Positions 25,972-35,356 of a DNA stretch of 51,033 bases are shown in pieces. How positions within the stretch are numbered: position 1 is the first letter of the stretch; every line of letters begins with the position of its first letter. The position numbers and the translations under genes are program-made. This DNA is from Sphingomonas pruni NBRC 15498 (GTDB lineage: Bacteria > Pseudomonadota > Alphaproteobacteria > Sphingomonadales > Sphingomonadaceae). The notes beneath the pieces are model-generated. The model saw nothing but the letters and a program-made list of their open reading frames with translations, searched no databases and was not told where the DNA came from. The stretch covers positions 1 through 51,033 of the forward strand of contig NZ_BCYZ01000029.1 of assembly GCF_001598455.1 (NCBI RefSeq), written 5' to 3'.

Positions 25972-27546
25972 TTATTCGGCCGCCTGTGCCAGCTCCGGAT
26001 CCTTCCACACCAGCACCGGCTTGCGCGCCGCGAGCGTCTCGTCGAGGCGACGGCGGGGCGCGAAATGCGGCGCCGAGCGCAGCGATTCGTCACCCGCCTT
26101 CGCTCGTTCCGCGACCGAGCGCAGCGCGCCGATGAACTGATCGAGCGCCGCCTTCGATTCGGTCTCGGTCGGCTCGACCAGCATCGCGCCATGGACGACG
26201 AGCGGGAAGTACATCGTCATCGGATGATAGCCTTCGTCGATCAGGCCCTTGGCAATGTCGATCGTCGAGAAGCCCTCGGGCAGGCCATCGTCGGAGAAGA
26301 TCGCCTCATGCATGCACGGTCCCGAGGCCGCGAACGGCGCGGCGAGCGTGTCTTCCAGGCTGCGCAGGATGTAATTGGCGTTGAGCACCGAATCCTCGGC
26401 GACCTGGCGCAGGCCGTCGGCGCCGTGGCTGAGGATGTAGGTCAGCGCGCGCGTGAACATGCCCATCTGACCGTTGAAGGCGCACATCCGTCCGAAACTG
26501 TGCGGATGGCGGTCACCGACCGTTTCCTCCTCGACCAAAGTGATGTGCCCATCGGCATGCCTCTCGGTGAACGGCAACGGGCCGTAAGGCGACAATGCCT
26601 TCGACAGCACCACCGGTCCGGAGCCCGGCCCGCCACCGCCATGCGGCGTCGAGAAGGTCTTGTGCAGGTTGATGTGCATCGCGTCGATGCCGAGATCGCC
26701 CGGCCGCACGCGTCCGACGATCGCGTTGAAATTGGCGCCGTCACAATAGACGAACCCGCCGGCCGCATGCACCGCGTCCGAGATCGTCCTCATCTCGCGC
26801 TCGAACAGGCCGCACGTATTGGGGTTGGTGATCATCACGCCCGCCACATCCGGTCCGAGCCGCGCCTTGAGCGCTTCGACATCGACGCGGCCTTCGGCCG
26901 TCGCCGGAATATCCTCGACCGTATAGCCGGCAAAAGCGGCGGTCGCCGGATTGGTGCCATGCGCCGATTCGGGGACCAGGATGACCTTGCGGTGGCCCTC
27001 GCCTTTCGCGTCGAGCGCGGCCTTGATGCACAGGATACCGCACAATTCGCCATGCGCGCCGGCCTTGGGCGTCATCGCGACGCCGTGCATGCCGGTGAGC
27101 TCGATCAGCCACACAGCGAGTTCGTTGATGACGCCGAGCGCCCCCTGCACGGTATCGACCGGCTGCAGCGGATGGACGTCGGCGAAACCGGGCAGCCGCG
27201 CCATCTTCTCGTTCAGGCGCGGATTGTGCTTCATCGTGCACGATCCGAGCGGAAACAGGCCGAGATCGATCGCGTAATTCTGCCGGCTGAGGCGGGTATA
27301 GTGCCGCACCGTCTCCGGCTCGGACAGGCCCGGCAGGCCGATCGGCGTATTGCGGGCGAGACCGCCCAGCCGCGATGCGACCTCGGCCGGCTCCGCGACT
27401 TCGACTCCGGTCGTGTCGGTCGAACCGATCTCGAAGATCAGCGCTTCTTCGAGCATCAGCGCGCGGTTGCCGGTGAAGGTGCCGGTCGATCCCTCGCACG
27501 TTTCGGGCGTGGTCGGACGCCAACCGCTCTGATTGATCGTGTTCAT
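25972..27546 (-). CDS. gcvPB: Glycine dehydrogenase (decarboxylating) subunit 2
   Basis: 524 aa, the PLP-bearing half of the split P protein. The Schiff-base Lys lies in [19 protein letters not shown]. Upstream are [14 protein letters not shown] and [13 protein letters not shown]. It decarboxylates glycine and passes the aminomethyl group to lipoyl-GcvH. Its start overlaps the gcvPA stop (ATGA), so the two subunits are translationally coupled in a fixed ratio. It is the last gene of the operon. Confidence 0.96.
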   Translation of the reverse strand: MNTINQSGWRPTTPETCEGSTGTFTGNRALMLEEALIFEIGSTDTTGVEVAEPAEVASRLGGLARNTPIGLPGLSEPETVRHYTRLSRQNYAIDLGLFPLGSCTMKHNPRLNEKMARLPGFADVHPLQPVDTVQGALGVINELAVWLIELTGMHGVAMTPKAGAHGELCGILCIKAALDAKGEGHRKVILVPESAHGTNPATAAFAGYTVEDIPATAEGRVDVEALKARLGPDVAGVMITNPNTCGLFEREMRTISDAVHAAGGFVYCDGANFNAIVGRVRPGDLGIDAMHINLHKTFSTPHGGGGPGSGPVVLSKALSPYGPLPFTERHADGHITLVEEETVGDRHPHSFGRMCAFNGQMGMFTRALTYILSHGADGLRQVAEDSVLNANYILRSLEDTLAAPFAASGPCMHEAIFSDDGLPEGFSTIDIAKGLIDEGYHPMTMYFPLVVHGAMLVEPTETESKAALDQFIGALRSVAERAKAGDESLRSAPHFAPRRRLDETLAARKPVLVWKDPELAQAAE

Positions 27547-28901
27547 GCCAGCGCCTCCTCGAGCGCGGAGGCAAGCGTCTCGACGTCCTCCGATGTGGTG
27601 GTTTCGGTGACCGCGACGACCAGCCCGTTGGCGAGACCGTCAGCGCCCGGATAGAGCCGTCCGAGCGATACGCCGGCCAGGATGCCCTTGTCGGCAAGGG
27701 CACGAACGACCGGCCTGGCTTCCTTCGACAGCTTCAGCGTGAATTCGTTGAAGAAGGCGTCATTGACCAGCTCGACTCCCGGCACCTTGGCCAGCCGCTC
27801 GGCCGCGGCGACCGCGCCGGCATGGTTGGTCGCGGCGAGCGCGCGCAGCCCCGCTTCACCCAGCAAGGTCATGTGGATCGAGAATGCCAGCGCGCACAGC
27901 CCGCTGTTGGTGCAGATGTTCGAGGTCGCCTTCTCGCGGCGGATATGCTGCTCGCGGGTCGACAGGGTGAGCACGAAGCCGCGCTTGCCCTCGGCATCGA
28001 CCGTCTCGCCGCAGAAACGGCCGGGCATCTGGCGGATATATTTCTCCTTGCAGCCCATCAACCCGACATAGGGGCCGCCGAACTGCAGCCCGACGCCGAT
28101 GGACTGACCTTCGCCGACGACGATGTCGGCATCCATCTCGCCCGGCGACTTGAGCGCGCCGAGCGCGACCGGCTCGGTCACCACCGCGACCAGCAACGCC
28201 TTTTTGGCGTGGCAAGCGTCGGCCAGCGGTCGCAGGTCGGCGATGCGGCCGAGGATATCGGGATATTGCACGACGACGCACGACGTATCGTCATCGATCG
28301 CCGCGATCAGGGTGTCGATGTCGGTTTCCACCGAGAGCGTCGGCAGCGAGGTTTCGAGATGATCGCCGGTGTACTTGGCCATCGTCTTCGCGACCGAGAC
28401 GTAATGCGGATGGAGCCCGCCCGACAGGATTGCCTTGCCACGCTTGGTCACGCGCCGCGCCATGCCGATCGCTTCCCAGCACGCGGTCGAACCGTCGTAC
28501 ATCGACGCATTGGCGACGTCGGTCCCGAGCAGGCGCGCGACCTGCGTCTGGAACTCGAACAGCATCTGTAGCGTGCCCTGCGCGATTTCGGGCTGGTACG
28601 GTGTATAGGCGGTCAGGAACTCGCCGCGTTGGATCAGGTGATCGACCGACGCCGGCACATGATGGCGATAGGCCCCGCAGCCGAGAAAGAACGGCGCCTC
28701 GCCCGCGGTCAGGTTCTTGCGCGCAAGGGCGGTCATGTGGCGTTCGACCGCCAATTCGCTGGCGTGCATCGGCAGGTCGCGGATCGGCCCATCGAGCTGG
28801 GCGATGGCGGGTACGTCCACGAACAGATCGTCGATCGTCTCGGCACCGATCACGCCGAGCATCGCCTCGCGATCAGGCTGGGTCAGGGGAAGATAGCGCA
28901 T
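27543..28901 (-). CDS. gcvPA: Glycine dehydrogenase (decarboxylating) subunit 1
   Basis: 452 aa N-terminal half of the split P protein. Typical features are [19 protein letters not shown] at the start, [18 protein letters not shown], and [27 protein letters not shown]. It forms an alpha2beta2 P protein with GcvPB. It follows gcvH after about 100 bp that hold a palindromic repeat. That gap may allow processing or altered expression of the P genes. Confidence 0.95.
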   Translation of the reverse strand: MRYLPLTQPDREAMLGVIGAETIDDLFVDVPAIAQLDGPIRDLPMHASELAVERHMTALARKNLTAGEAPFFLGCGAYRHHVPASVDHLIQRGEFLTAYTPYQPEIAQGTLQMLFEFQTQVARLLGTDVANASMYDGSTACWEAIGMARRVTKRGKAILSGGLHPHYVSVAKTMAKYTGDHLETSLPTLSVETDIDTLIAAIDDDTSCVVVQYPDILGRIADLRPLADACHAKKALLVAVVTEPVALGALKSPGEMDADIVVGEGQSIGVGLQFGGPYVGLMGCKEKYIRQMPGRFCGETVDAEGKRGFVLTLSTREQHIRREKATSNICTNSGLCALAFSIHMTLLGEAGLRALAATNHAGAVAAAERLAKVPGVELVNDAFFNEFTLKLSKEARPVVRALADKGILAGVSLGRLYPGADGLANGLVVAVTETTTSEDVETLASALEEALA

Positions 28902-28910
28902 TTAATTTCC

Positions 28911-28994
28911 CGTCGCCCCGGCGGAGGCCGGGGCCGCTAGGTTTTGGTCGGCGCGCTCCATCACGAAGCGGCCCCGGCCTCCGCCGGGGCGACG
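28911..28994. repeat. Palindromic repeat within the gcv operon
   Basis: Perfect 28-nt arms (28911-28938 and 28967-28994), core CCCCGGCGGAGGCCGGGG. It fills the gcvH-gcvPA gap and so is transcribed with the operon, where it could fold into a long hairpin. It is a relative of the repeat at 15008. Confidence 0.85.
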
Positions 28995-29001
28995 CCTGAG
29001 C

Positions 29002-29370
29002 TCACAGCTTCGCGACGAACGCCTCGTATTTGGCTTCGTCCATCAGGCCTTCCAGCTCGCTCGGGTCGCTCAGGGTCAGCTTGAAGAACCAGCCCTCGCC
29101 ATCCGCGTCCTCGTTGACCAGGCCGGGATTGTCGGCGAGCTCGGCATTGCCTTCGATCACCCTGCCCGACACCGGCGTATAGACGTCCGACGCCGCCTTG
29201 ACCGATTCGACCACCGCGGTTTCGTCGCCTTTGGTCACGGTCTTGCCTTCTTCGGGCACGTCGACGAACACGATGTCGCCGAGCTGGCCCTGGGCATAGT
29301 CGGTAATGCCGACAGTGCCGATATCGCCGTCGACATCGACCCATTCATGATCTTCGGTGAAGTAGCGCAT
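29002..29370 (-). CDS. gcvH: Glycine cleavage system H protein
   Basis: 122 aa. The lipoyl-lysine is in [17 protein letters not shown], the diagnostic GcvH motif; the start [27 protein letters not shown] is equally typical. H carries the aminomethyl intermediate between the P, T and L proteins. Its ATG overlaps the gcvT stop by one base (TAATG). Confidence 0.97.
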   Translation of the reverse strand: MRYFTEDHEWVDVDGDIGTVGITDYAQGQLGDIVFVDVPEEGKTVTKGDETAVVESVKAASDVYTPVSGRVIEGNAELADNPGLVNEDADGEGWFFKLTLSDPSELEGLMDEAKYEAFVAKL

Positions 29371-30497
29371 TACTTGCTTCCTCTGACGTAGCGGTGGGGA
29401 ACGAAGGGCATCGCGGTGACGGTCGCTTCATGGACCTTGCCGCGCTGATTGAGCTGAATCTTGGTGCCGACCTCGGCCATCGCGGCGGGGACATAGGCCA
29501 TGGCGATCGGCACCCCCAGCGTGGGCGCGAAGCCACCCGACGTGACCTTGCCGACTTCCGAGCCCTCCGCATCGAGCACCGCCGCGCCCTCGCGGACCGG
29601 CTGGCGACCCTCGACCAGCAGGCCGACGCGCTTGACCACCGGTCCCTGCTCGCGTTCGAGCAAGACGCGTTCGGCGCCGGGGAAATTGGCTTCCTCGCGG
29701 CGGCGCTTGCTGGCGACGGCGAAGCCGAGCGCCGCCATCAGCGGGGTCGTCTCAGGATCGAGATCGTGGCCGTAGAGCGGCAAATCGGCTTCGAGCCTGA
29801 GCGAATCGCGCGCACCGAGACCGATGGGCTTCACTTCGGGCTGGGCGCAGAGCGCGTCGGCAAGCGCCTCGGCCTTGTCGCCGGGCACCGAAATCTCGAA
29901 CCCGTCCTCGCCGGTATAGCCGGAGCGGCTGATCCACAGCGGCACGCCGTTCCAGTCGAAACGACCGCCGGTCATGAAGACGAGCTCGGCGACGCCGGGC
30001 ACCAGCCGGCCGAGTGCGTCGGCGGCCTTGGGCCCCTGCAACGCCAGCAGCGCCTGGTCATCCATGTGGTTGAGCGTGATTTCGTCGGGCAGATGGTCGC
30101 GCAGATGCGCGATGTCGTCATACTTCACCGCGCCGTTGACGACCATGTAGATGCCGTCTTCCCAACGCGTGAACATGAGGTCGTCGAGAATGCCGCCATT
30201 GTCGGCGAGCAGCAGCGAATATTTCTGGCCGTGAAGTTTTACGCCCTTCACGTCGGCGGGGATCAGCTTCTCGAGTTCGACATCGAGGTCGGGACCGCTG
30301 AGCAGCAGCTGGCCCATATGGCTGACATCGAACAGTCCGGCCGATTCTCGCACCCACAGATGCTCGGCCATGATGCCTTCATACTGGACCGGCATATGAT
30401 AGCCGGCGAACGGGACCATCCGCCCGCCGCGTGCGCGATGCCAGGCATCGAGCGGGAGCGTCTGCAGTTCGATTTCGGTTTCGGCTTCGTCGCTCAC
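29370..30497 (-). CDS. gcvT: Aminomethyltransferase, glycine cleavage T protein
   Basis: 375 aa from the GTG at 30497, following CGGGAGACCGG; the open frame runs upstream into the riboswitch and is not coding. Visible are [25 protein letters not shown] and the catalytic-region LFDVSHMGQ, with the folate-binding region and C-terminal barrel intact. It transfers the one-carbon unit to tetrahydrofolate with release of ammonia. It is first in the operon and is preceded by a tandem glycine riboswitch. Confidence 0.95.
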   Translation of the reverse strand: MSDEAETEIELQTLPLDAWHRARGGRMVPFAGYHMPVQYEGIMAEHLWVRESAGLFDVSHMGQLLLSGPDLDVELEKLIPADVKGVKLHGQKYSLLLADNGGILDDLMFTRWEDGIYMVVNGAVKYDDIAHLRDHLPDEITLNHMDDQALLALQGPKAADALGRLVPGVAELVFMTGGRFDWNGVPLWISRSGYTGEDGFEISVPGDKAEALADALCAQPEVKPIGLGARDSLRLEADLPLYGHDLDPETTPLMAALGFAVASKRRREEANFPGAERVLLEREQGPVVKRVGLLVEGRQPVREGAAVLDAEGSEVGKVTSGGFAPTLGVPIAMAYVPAAMAEVGTKIQLNQRGKVHEATVTAMPFVPHRYVRGSK

Positions 30498-30564
30498 ACC
30501 CGGTCTCCCGATAACAGATGACGGCGCGACAACGGCCCGCCAGGACCGAATATCCGCCGCCCCC

Positions 30565-30760
30565 TCTGTCACGGAACCTGAGAGCTTTCACCGGCGCTGC
30601 CAGTCTCTGGCGACGGCCCGGCTTACCCCTTCGGTGGCACAGGGGCGTCGCCCCCGCACGCTTTCCAGAGCGTCGCTGTCGACAAACGCGGTCCGTTTGC
30701 CTGAGAGATTCCGGGGCGGTTGCTCCTTCGGCGGCAGGTCTCCCTGCGCTCTCCCGCGTC
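30565..30760 (-). ncRNA. Tandem glycine riboswitch upstream of gcvT
   Basis: Read on the minus strand, two aptamers are evident. The distal one (about 30690-30760) contains GCCGCCGAAGGAGCAACCGC and CUCUCAGGCAAACGGACCGCG. The proximal one (about 30570-30672) contains CACCGAAGGGGTAAGCC and AGCTCTCAGGTTCCGTGACAG. The GCCGAAGG...CTCTCAGG pairs are the conserved glycine-aptamer cores, and the two are joined by a short linker. About 70 nt separate the second aptamer from the gcvT GTG. A CGGTC in that region can pair with the GACCG beside the ribosome site, so control of translation is possible; no clear terminator is seen. Confidence 0.92.
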
Positions 30761-30837
30761 GTCAGCGACTGATAGTGCTGTGGCGCGGCGCTCTGACCGA
30801 GTCAATCGCGCGTTTTGTTCGCGCTGCCGCGCGGTAA

Positions 30838-30917
30838 CGGTGCCAGCCCGCTCCCCCACCCGGCCTCCCATAGAATATCCTGAGTGGGAGGCCGGGTGGG
30901 GGAGCGGGCTGGCACCG
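30838..30917. repeat. 80-bp palindromic repeat family A, copy 2
   Basis: Perfect 33-bp arms (30838-30870 and 30885-30917) and a 14-nt loop (TAGAATATCCTGAG). It lies 9 nt after the stop codon of the minus-strand lipoprotein gene. Compared with copy 1 a G has become A in one arm (CCAGCCC) and the partner C has become T in the other (GGGCTGG), keeping the pair. Confidence 0.9.
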
Positions 30918-30926
30918 CGATACGAA

Positions 30927-31583
30927 TTAGCGCGTCGCGTTGTACTTCAGCTGATCGTCGGTCAGCTGGAAACCGACCAGCGCCTCGAATGTCGCGCGCA
31001 ACACGGCACTGCGTACGTCCGGCGCGCTGAGCGGATCGATCGCGGCGGATTCGCGGCCCGCCTTGCGCTTTTCGGTGATGCGGCGCTTGACCTCGTCCGA
31101 CAATGTCGCTGCCGAGCGGTCGACACTGGCGGTGGCCGATCCGTTGGTGCTCGCGCGCGTCTGGCCGGCATCGAAATGGACGACGACGCGCCCGACACGC
31201 TTGGCGACCACGGCGTTGCCGCCCTGAACCACGGTGACGAAATAGGGCAAGGTCACGTCGCGCGCGCCATCGGCGCGGGCGCGCCGCGCGAGCACGGTGA
31301 AGGTGATGTTGGTGACGACCTGCGGGCTTGCGCCGTCATTGTTGCAGGTGGCACGCACGTCGGTCATCGCCGCGACCACGTCGATCGCGGTGGCCTCGCG
31401 GCTGGTCGCAGGGTCGAACGTGGTGAGATCCCCCGTCCCCGCCGGCACGCCGACCGTCGGGCACGGTGTGCGCACCGCGGTTACGCCCGCACCCGATTCG
31501 GAAATGTCGAGCTCGCCACGGCTGGCGCAGCCGCCGAGGACCAGCGCGAGAGCGATCGGAGCGGCAAGAAAGCGGGGTGACAC
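30927..31583 (-). CDS. Putative lipoprotein of unknown function
   Basis: 218 aa with a lipobox at LVLGGCASRGEL (Cys at about 19), so probably membrane-anchored after lipid modification. The body contains beta-rich segments (TNITFTVLARRARADGARDVTLPYFVTVVQGG) and a helical C-terminus. Many sphingomonads carry such lipoproteins near envelope genes, but I recognise no domain. It stands apart from its neighbours. Confidence 0.8.
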   Translation of the reverse strand: MSPRFLAAPIALALVLGGCASRGELDISESGAGVTAVRTPCPTVGVPAGTGDLTTFDPATSREATAIDVVAAMTDVRATCNNDGASPQVVTNITFTVLARRARADGARDVTLPYFVTVVQGGNAVVAKRVGRVVVHFDAGQTRASTNGSATASVDRSAATLSDEVKRRITEKRKAGRESAAIDPLSAPDVRSAVLRATFEALVGFQLTDDQLKYNATR

Positions 31584-31740
31584 GAACGGCAGACCTTTTC
31601 GACACGGGAAGGGGCCGCGGCGCGCGCCATGGCCCCTGACCCTTACATAAAGCGGCGGTCACCATAGGGTCGCAACCCGAGCGCGGCAACAGGCGCGCGC
31701 GCGTTTCGTCGACGGACCGCGACAGCGCGCGAAGCCGTCC

Positions 31741-31950
31741 TTATTTGCTGGCGATATCGCTGGTTTCGACGTGATAGGTCTCGCGCACGAACGCACGGGC
31801 GGCGGTCTGCGTCTTGAAAGCATCCTCCAGCACTTCGCTGGAGACGAGCGGATAGCCCTGGGAATTGTATCGCGTCGTACGCACGGTCACGCGAAACACA
31901 CCCTCCTCGTCTTTGGCCACGAGGAAGGGGCGGACGGGGATTCTCGACAT
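31741..31950 (-). CDS. Small hypothetical protein
   Basis: 69 aa with a good Shine-Dalgarno (CCAGGAGAT) before the ATG. The layout (FLVAKDEEGVFRVTVR..., then AFKTQTAARAFVRETY) resembles in outline the strand-helix arrangement of the DUF1508/YegP protein at 35133, but identity is low. Function unknown. The 255 bp upstream to the cold-shock gene holds nothing I can assign. Confidence 0.6.
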   Translation of the reverse strand: MSRIPVRPFLVAKDEEGVFRVTVRTTRYNSQGYPLVSSEVLEDAFKTQTAARAFVRETYHVETSDIASK

Positions 31951-32205
31951 GACTATCTCCTGGAGGACCGCGCAAGAGAGTCTCGGTCCCGCGTGATCGA
32001 TAAAACGTCGCTTGGAACTCGGTGGGTGGGCGATCAGCGCGCGGACCCGGAGGCGGCATGTGCCGCTTTGCGACGAAGGTACATCGTCGGAGCGACAGCT
32101 CGCCCCGACGATAGCTTAGGGAATGATTCCCGGCGGCGGCGATTGCGTCGTCCGGACGGATCGATGACCCGCCCATCCAACGCAATTCGCCCCCGCTGAC
32201 TGGGT

Positions 32206-32412
32206 TCAGGCTGCCTGAAGGTTCACGGCCGACGACTTGCCGCGCTGATCGTTCTCGATGTCGTACGACACGCGCTGGTCGGCCTGGAGAGTCGTCATGC
32301 CGGCGCGTTCGACCGCGCTGATATGAACGAAGCTATCGCTGCCGCCGTCCTCGGGCGAAATGAAGCCATAGCCTTTGTCGGTATTGAAGAATTTAACTTT
32401 GCCGATCGGCAT
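32206..32412 (-). CDS. Cold-shock domain protein (CspA family)
   Basis: 68 aa single OB-fold protein. Both RNA-binding motifs are present: RNP1 KGYGFIS and RNP2 DSFVHIS. It binds single-stranded nucleic acid as an RNA chaperone; whether cold-inducible is unknown. A long 5' region of more than 100 nt, with a possible promoter, is typical of csp mRNAs with regulatory leaders. Confidence 0.94.
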   Translation of the reverse strand: MPIGKVKFFNTDKGYGFISPEDGGSDSFVHISAVERAGMTTLQADQRVSYDIENDQRGKSSAVNLQAA

Positions 32413-32531
32413 GAGATGTCCCTTTCAAGGAATATAGATTGTCCGCAGGCACGTACCCGCGGAGCTAGAAGCGAGAAAGGGAAGGGTCGGCTCGGAAGCG
32501 TCGGTTTCCGTCGCCTGCGACGATAGCGAGT

Positions 32532-32562
32532 TGTATATGGGGAGCGCGGACGAAAGAATCAA
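32532..32562 (-). promoter_or_regulatory. Possible promoter of the cold-shock gene
   Basis: On the minus strand TTGATT (32557-32562) and TATACA (32532-32537) are separated by 19 bp. Transcription would begin near 32525 and give a leader of about 110 nt. The spacing is on the long side, so the call is weak. Confidence 0.3.
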
Positions 32563-32650
32563 TGACGGATCGCCCGCGTGACGATCGTGGGGACCGCTCG
32601 CTCCGCAAACCGCCTTTGCCTCAGCCGATCAATCGCGTAGAGCGCCGGCC

Positions 32651-33607
32651 ATGGCTTCCACCCCGAAAAGAGCTCTCGAACTGCTGATCGCGGCGCCGCG
32701 CGGTTTCTGCGCCGGCGTCGATCGCGCGATCCGCATCGTCGAACTGGCGATCGAAAAATACGGGGCGCCGGTCTATGTCCGTCACGAGATCGTACACAAC
32801 AAGTTCGTCGTCGATACCCTGAGGGCCAAGGGCGCAATCTTCGTCGAGGAACTCGACGAGGTGCCCGATGGCGTGCCCGTGGTGTTCAGCGCGCACGGCG
32901 TGCCCAAGGCGGTGCCGGCCAAGGCGGCGGAGCGCGGCTTGTCCTATCTGGATGCGACCTGCCCACTCGTCAGCAAGGTGCACCGCCAGGCCGAACGGCT
33001 GGTCGCTTCCGGCCGGCACATCGTGTTCATCGGCCACGCCGGCCATCCCGAAGTGATCGGCACATTCGGTCAGGTGCCCGAAGGGTCGATGACGTTGATC
33101 GAGACGGTCGCCGATGTCGCCAAGTTCGAACCACGCGACCCGAATATCTTATCGTTCCTGACCCAGACGACTTTATCGGTGGACGATACCGCGGAAGTGG
33201 TCGCCGCGCTCCAGGCGAAATATCCCGCCATCCAGGCACCGCGCGGCGAGGATATCTGTTACGCGACCTCCAATCGCCAGGCCGCGATCAAGGCGATCGC
33301 GGGCGCGTGCGATGCGGTACTGGTGATCGGCGCGCCGAATTCGTCCAACTCGCTGCGGCTGGTCGAGGTGGCGGAGCGCCAGGGCATTCCGGCTCAACTG
33401 ATCCAGCGCGCGAGCGAACTCCATTGGGGGTTTCTCGACGGCGTCAAGACCTTAGGCATCACCGCCGGCGCTTCGGCGCCCGAGCAATTGGTGCGCGAAC
33501 TGATCGACCGGCTCGCCGAACGCTTCGATGTGACCGAGCGCGAAGTCGAGACGACGCAGGAGACGATCGCCTTCAAGCTCCCGCGCGGGCTAGAGGCGGC
33601 GGCGTGA
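32651..33607 (+). CDS. ispH: 4-hydroxy-3-methylbut-2-enyl diphosphate reductase
   Basis: 318 aa. The three iron-sulfur cluster cysteines are in [21 protein letters not shown] and [20 protein letters not shown] and [11 protein letters not shown] are also typical. It makes IPP and DMAPP in the last step of the MEP pathway. It heads ispH-thrB-rnhA. The frame to thrB is separated by a palindromic repeat. Confidence 0.97.
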   Translation: MASTPKRALELLIAAPRGFCAGVDRAIRIVELAIEKYGAPVYVRHEIVHNKFVVDTLRAKGAIFVEELDEVPDGVPVVFSAHGVPKAVPAKAAERGLSYLDATCPLVSKVHRQAERLVASGRHIVFIGHAGHPEVIGTFGQVPEGSMTLIETVADVAKFEPRDPNILSFLTQTTLSVDDTAEVVAALQAKYPAIQAPRGEDICYATSNRQAAIKAIAGACDAVLVIGAPNSSNSLRLVEVAERQGIPAQLIQRASELHWGFLDGVKTLGITAGASAPEQLVRELIDRLAERFDVTEREVETTQETIAFKLPRGLEAAA

Positions 33608-33613
33608 GCAAGA

Positions 33614-33688
33614 CCGTCACCCCAGCGAAAGCTGGGGTCTCGAGCAGTCATTCACCTCATGAGATCCCAGCTTTCGCTGGAATGACGG
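33614..33688. repeat. Palindromic repeat between ispH and thrB
   Basis: Imperfect 28-nt arms (33614-33641 and 33661-33688), core CCCAGCGAAAGCTGGG. It occupies the whole ispH-thrB gap and ends 8 nt before the thrB start, so it will be in the thrB leader. Confidence 0.82.
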
Positions 33689-33696
33689 ATTAGATC

Positions 33697-34665
33697 TTGG
33701 CAGTCTACACGCATGTTTCGGCCGAGGCGCTGGAGGAATTCCTCTTGCGCTACGATGTCGGCGAGCTCGTCTCGGCGAAAGGCATCGCCGAGGGCGTCGA
33801 GAATTCGAACTATCTGATCGACACCACCAAAGGCCGCTTCATCCTGACGCTGTACGAAAAGCGCGTCGAGGCGGGCGACCTGCCCTATTTCATGGCGCTG
33901 CTCGATCATCTGGCGGAGCGCGGCAATCCGGTACCGCCGGCGATCAAGGACCGCCATGGCGACGCGATCCAGACGCTGGAAGGGCGTCAGGCCTGCCTGA
34001 TCAGGTTCCTGCCTGGCGTGTCGGTCAGTCACCCGACCGCCGCCCAGGCCGAGGCAGCGGGCGCGGCAATGGGGCGGATGCATGCCAGCCTGACCGACTT
34101 CGCGCTGGTACGCGACAATTCGATGGGCGTGCGCACCTGGCAGCCTTTGTTCGATCGCTGCGGCCGCTCGCTCGACGATATGGCCCCCAACCTCCATGCC
34201 GAGGCCGCCGCCATGGTCGATCGCGTTGTGCACGGCTGGCAGGGCGACCGTTTTCCGCAAGGCACGATCCACGCCGACCTGTTCCCCGACAACGTCTTGA
34301 TGCGGGGCAGCGAGGTCACCGGGCTGATCGACTTCTATTTCGCCTGCACCGACGCGCGCATCTACGACCTCGCGGTCATGCACACGGCGTGGTCGTTCGA
34401 CGCCAGCGGGACGACGCATTATCCCGCGATCGGCGAGGCGCTGATCCGCGGCTATCACCGCACGCTGCCGCTGAGCGACGAGGAACGTGCGGCGTTGCCG
34501 GGCTTTGCCGCCGGGGCCTGCATCCGCTTCTTCCTCAGCCGCGCCTGGGACTGGCTCAACACACCCGCCGATGCGATGGTGACGCGCAAGGACCCGCTCG
34601 CTTACTGGCGCCGGCTCAAAATCTACGATCCGGGCTTCGTGCGCGATTTCAAGTCGCTGGCATGA
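33697..34665 (+). CDS. thrB: Homoserine kinase (ThrB type II, phosphotransferase fold)
   Basis: 322 aa of the aminoglycoside-phosphotransferase-like ThrB group. [16 protein letters not shown] is the standard start; the catalytic HADLFPDN and the metal-binding [11 protein letters not shown] are visible. It phosphorylates homoserine for threonine synthesis. The start codon is TTG and no good ribosome site is present because the repeat adjoins it, suggesting weak or coupled translation. Its stop overlaps rnhA (ATGA). Confidence 0.94.
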   Translation: MAVYTHVSAEALEEFLLRYDVGELVSAKGIAEGVENSNYLIDTTKGRFILTLYEKRVEAGDLPYFMALLDHLAERGNPVPPAIKDRHGDAIQTLEGRQACLIRFLPGVSVSHPTAAQAEAAGAAMGRMHASLTDFALVRDNSMGVRTWQPLFDRCGRSLDDMAPNLHAEAAAMVDRVVHGWQGDRFPQGTIHADLFPDNVLMRGSEVTGLIDFYFACTDARIYDLAVMHTAWSFDASGTTHYPAIGEALIRGYHRTLPLSDEERAALPGFAAGACIRFFLSRAWDWLNTPADAMVTRKDPLAYWRRLKIYDPGFVRDFKSLA

Positions 34666-35129
34666 CCGAATTGTCACATGTCGAGATCGCGACCGATGGC
34701 GCGTGCAAGGGCAATCCCGGGCCCGGTGGCTGGGGCGTGCTGATCCGCATGGGCGCCCGCGAGAAGGAATTGTCGGGCGGCGAGAAGCTGACCACCAATA
34801 ACCGCATGGAGCTTACTGCGGCGATCGAGGGGCTCAACGCGCTCAAACGCCCGTGCCGCGTAACGCTATCGACCGACAGCCGCTACGTGATGGACGGGCT
34901 GACCAAGTGGATCCACGGCTGGCGCAAGAACGGCTGGAAAACGTCCGACAAGAAGCCGGTCAAGAACGCCGATCTATGGCAAAAGCTGATCGACGCCGCC
35001 GCCCCTCACCGCGTCGAATGGGTGTGGGTGAAGGGTCATGCCGGACACCCCGACAATGAACGCGCAGACAAGCTGGCCAGCGACGCGGCACTGGCGGCGG
35101 GGCGCGCTCAAGCACGCCCCGTGGCGTGA
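34662..35129 (+). CDS. rnhA: Ribonuclease HI
   Basis: 155 aa from the ATG at 34662 that overlaps the thrB stop. The DEDD catalytic residues are visible: [15 protein letters not shown] (Asp), [13 protein letters not shown] (Glu), STDSRYV (Asp) and GHPDNERAD (Asp). It cleaves RNA in RNA-DNA hybrids. It is the last gene of the ispH-thrB-rnhA set. Confidence 0.96.
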   Translation: MTELSHVEIATDGACKGNPGPGGWGVLIRMGAREKELSGGEKLTTNNRMELTAAIEGLNALKRPCRVTLSTDSRYVMDGLTKWIHGWRKNGWKTSDKKPVKNADLWQKLIDAAAPHRVEWVWVKGHAGHPDNERADKLASDAALAAGRAQARPVA

Positions 35130-35132
35130 TGC

Positions 35133-35303
35133 TCAGCCTTCGACAGGAGCGTCGGGACCGTTCTTCTTGATCGAGTCGATAGCGTTCTGTGCGTTCGCGC
35201 GCGACGAATAGCCTTCGGTCCAGAAGATGATTTCACTATTGTATTTGAACTTGGCGACGTACTCGCCGGCCTTGTTCTGCTCGATCACGAACTTGTGCGC
35301 CAT
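35133..35303 (-). CDS. YegP/DUF1508 family small protein
   Basis: 56 aa from the ATG at 35303 (MAHKFVIEQ). The single DUF1508 unit (KFVIEQNKAGEYVAKFKYNSE...GYSSRANAQNAIDSIKKN) is clear; E. coli YegP has two. No function is established. It is convergent with rnhA, 3 bp away. Confidence 0.88.
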   Translation of the reverse strand: MAHKFVIEQNKAGEYVAKFKYNSEIIFWTEGYSSRANAQNAIDSIKKNGPDAPVEG

Positions 35304-35356
35304 GGGGCCCTCCGTCTTGATGGCTAACACAGGTTAGCGACGGCAAAGGTGTCGCG

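Noticed and set aside
26065..27654. 529-codon open frame opposite gcvPB/gcvPA
   Set aside because: It is antisense to two well-conserved enzymes with intact motifs; the open frame is a by-product of high GC at third positions.
31951..32205. A tRNA or small RNA in the gap between the 69-aa protein and the cold-shock gene
   Set aside because: No cloverleaf, CCA end or TTCRANYC arm could be found by eye; nothing supports a gene there.
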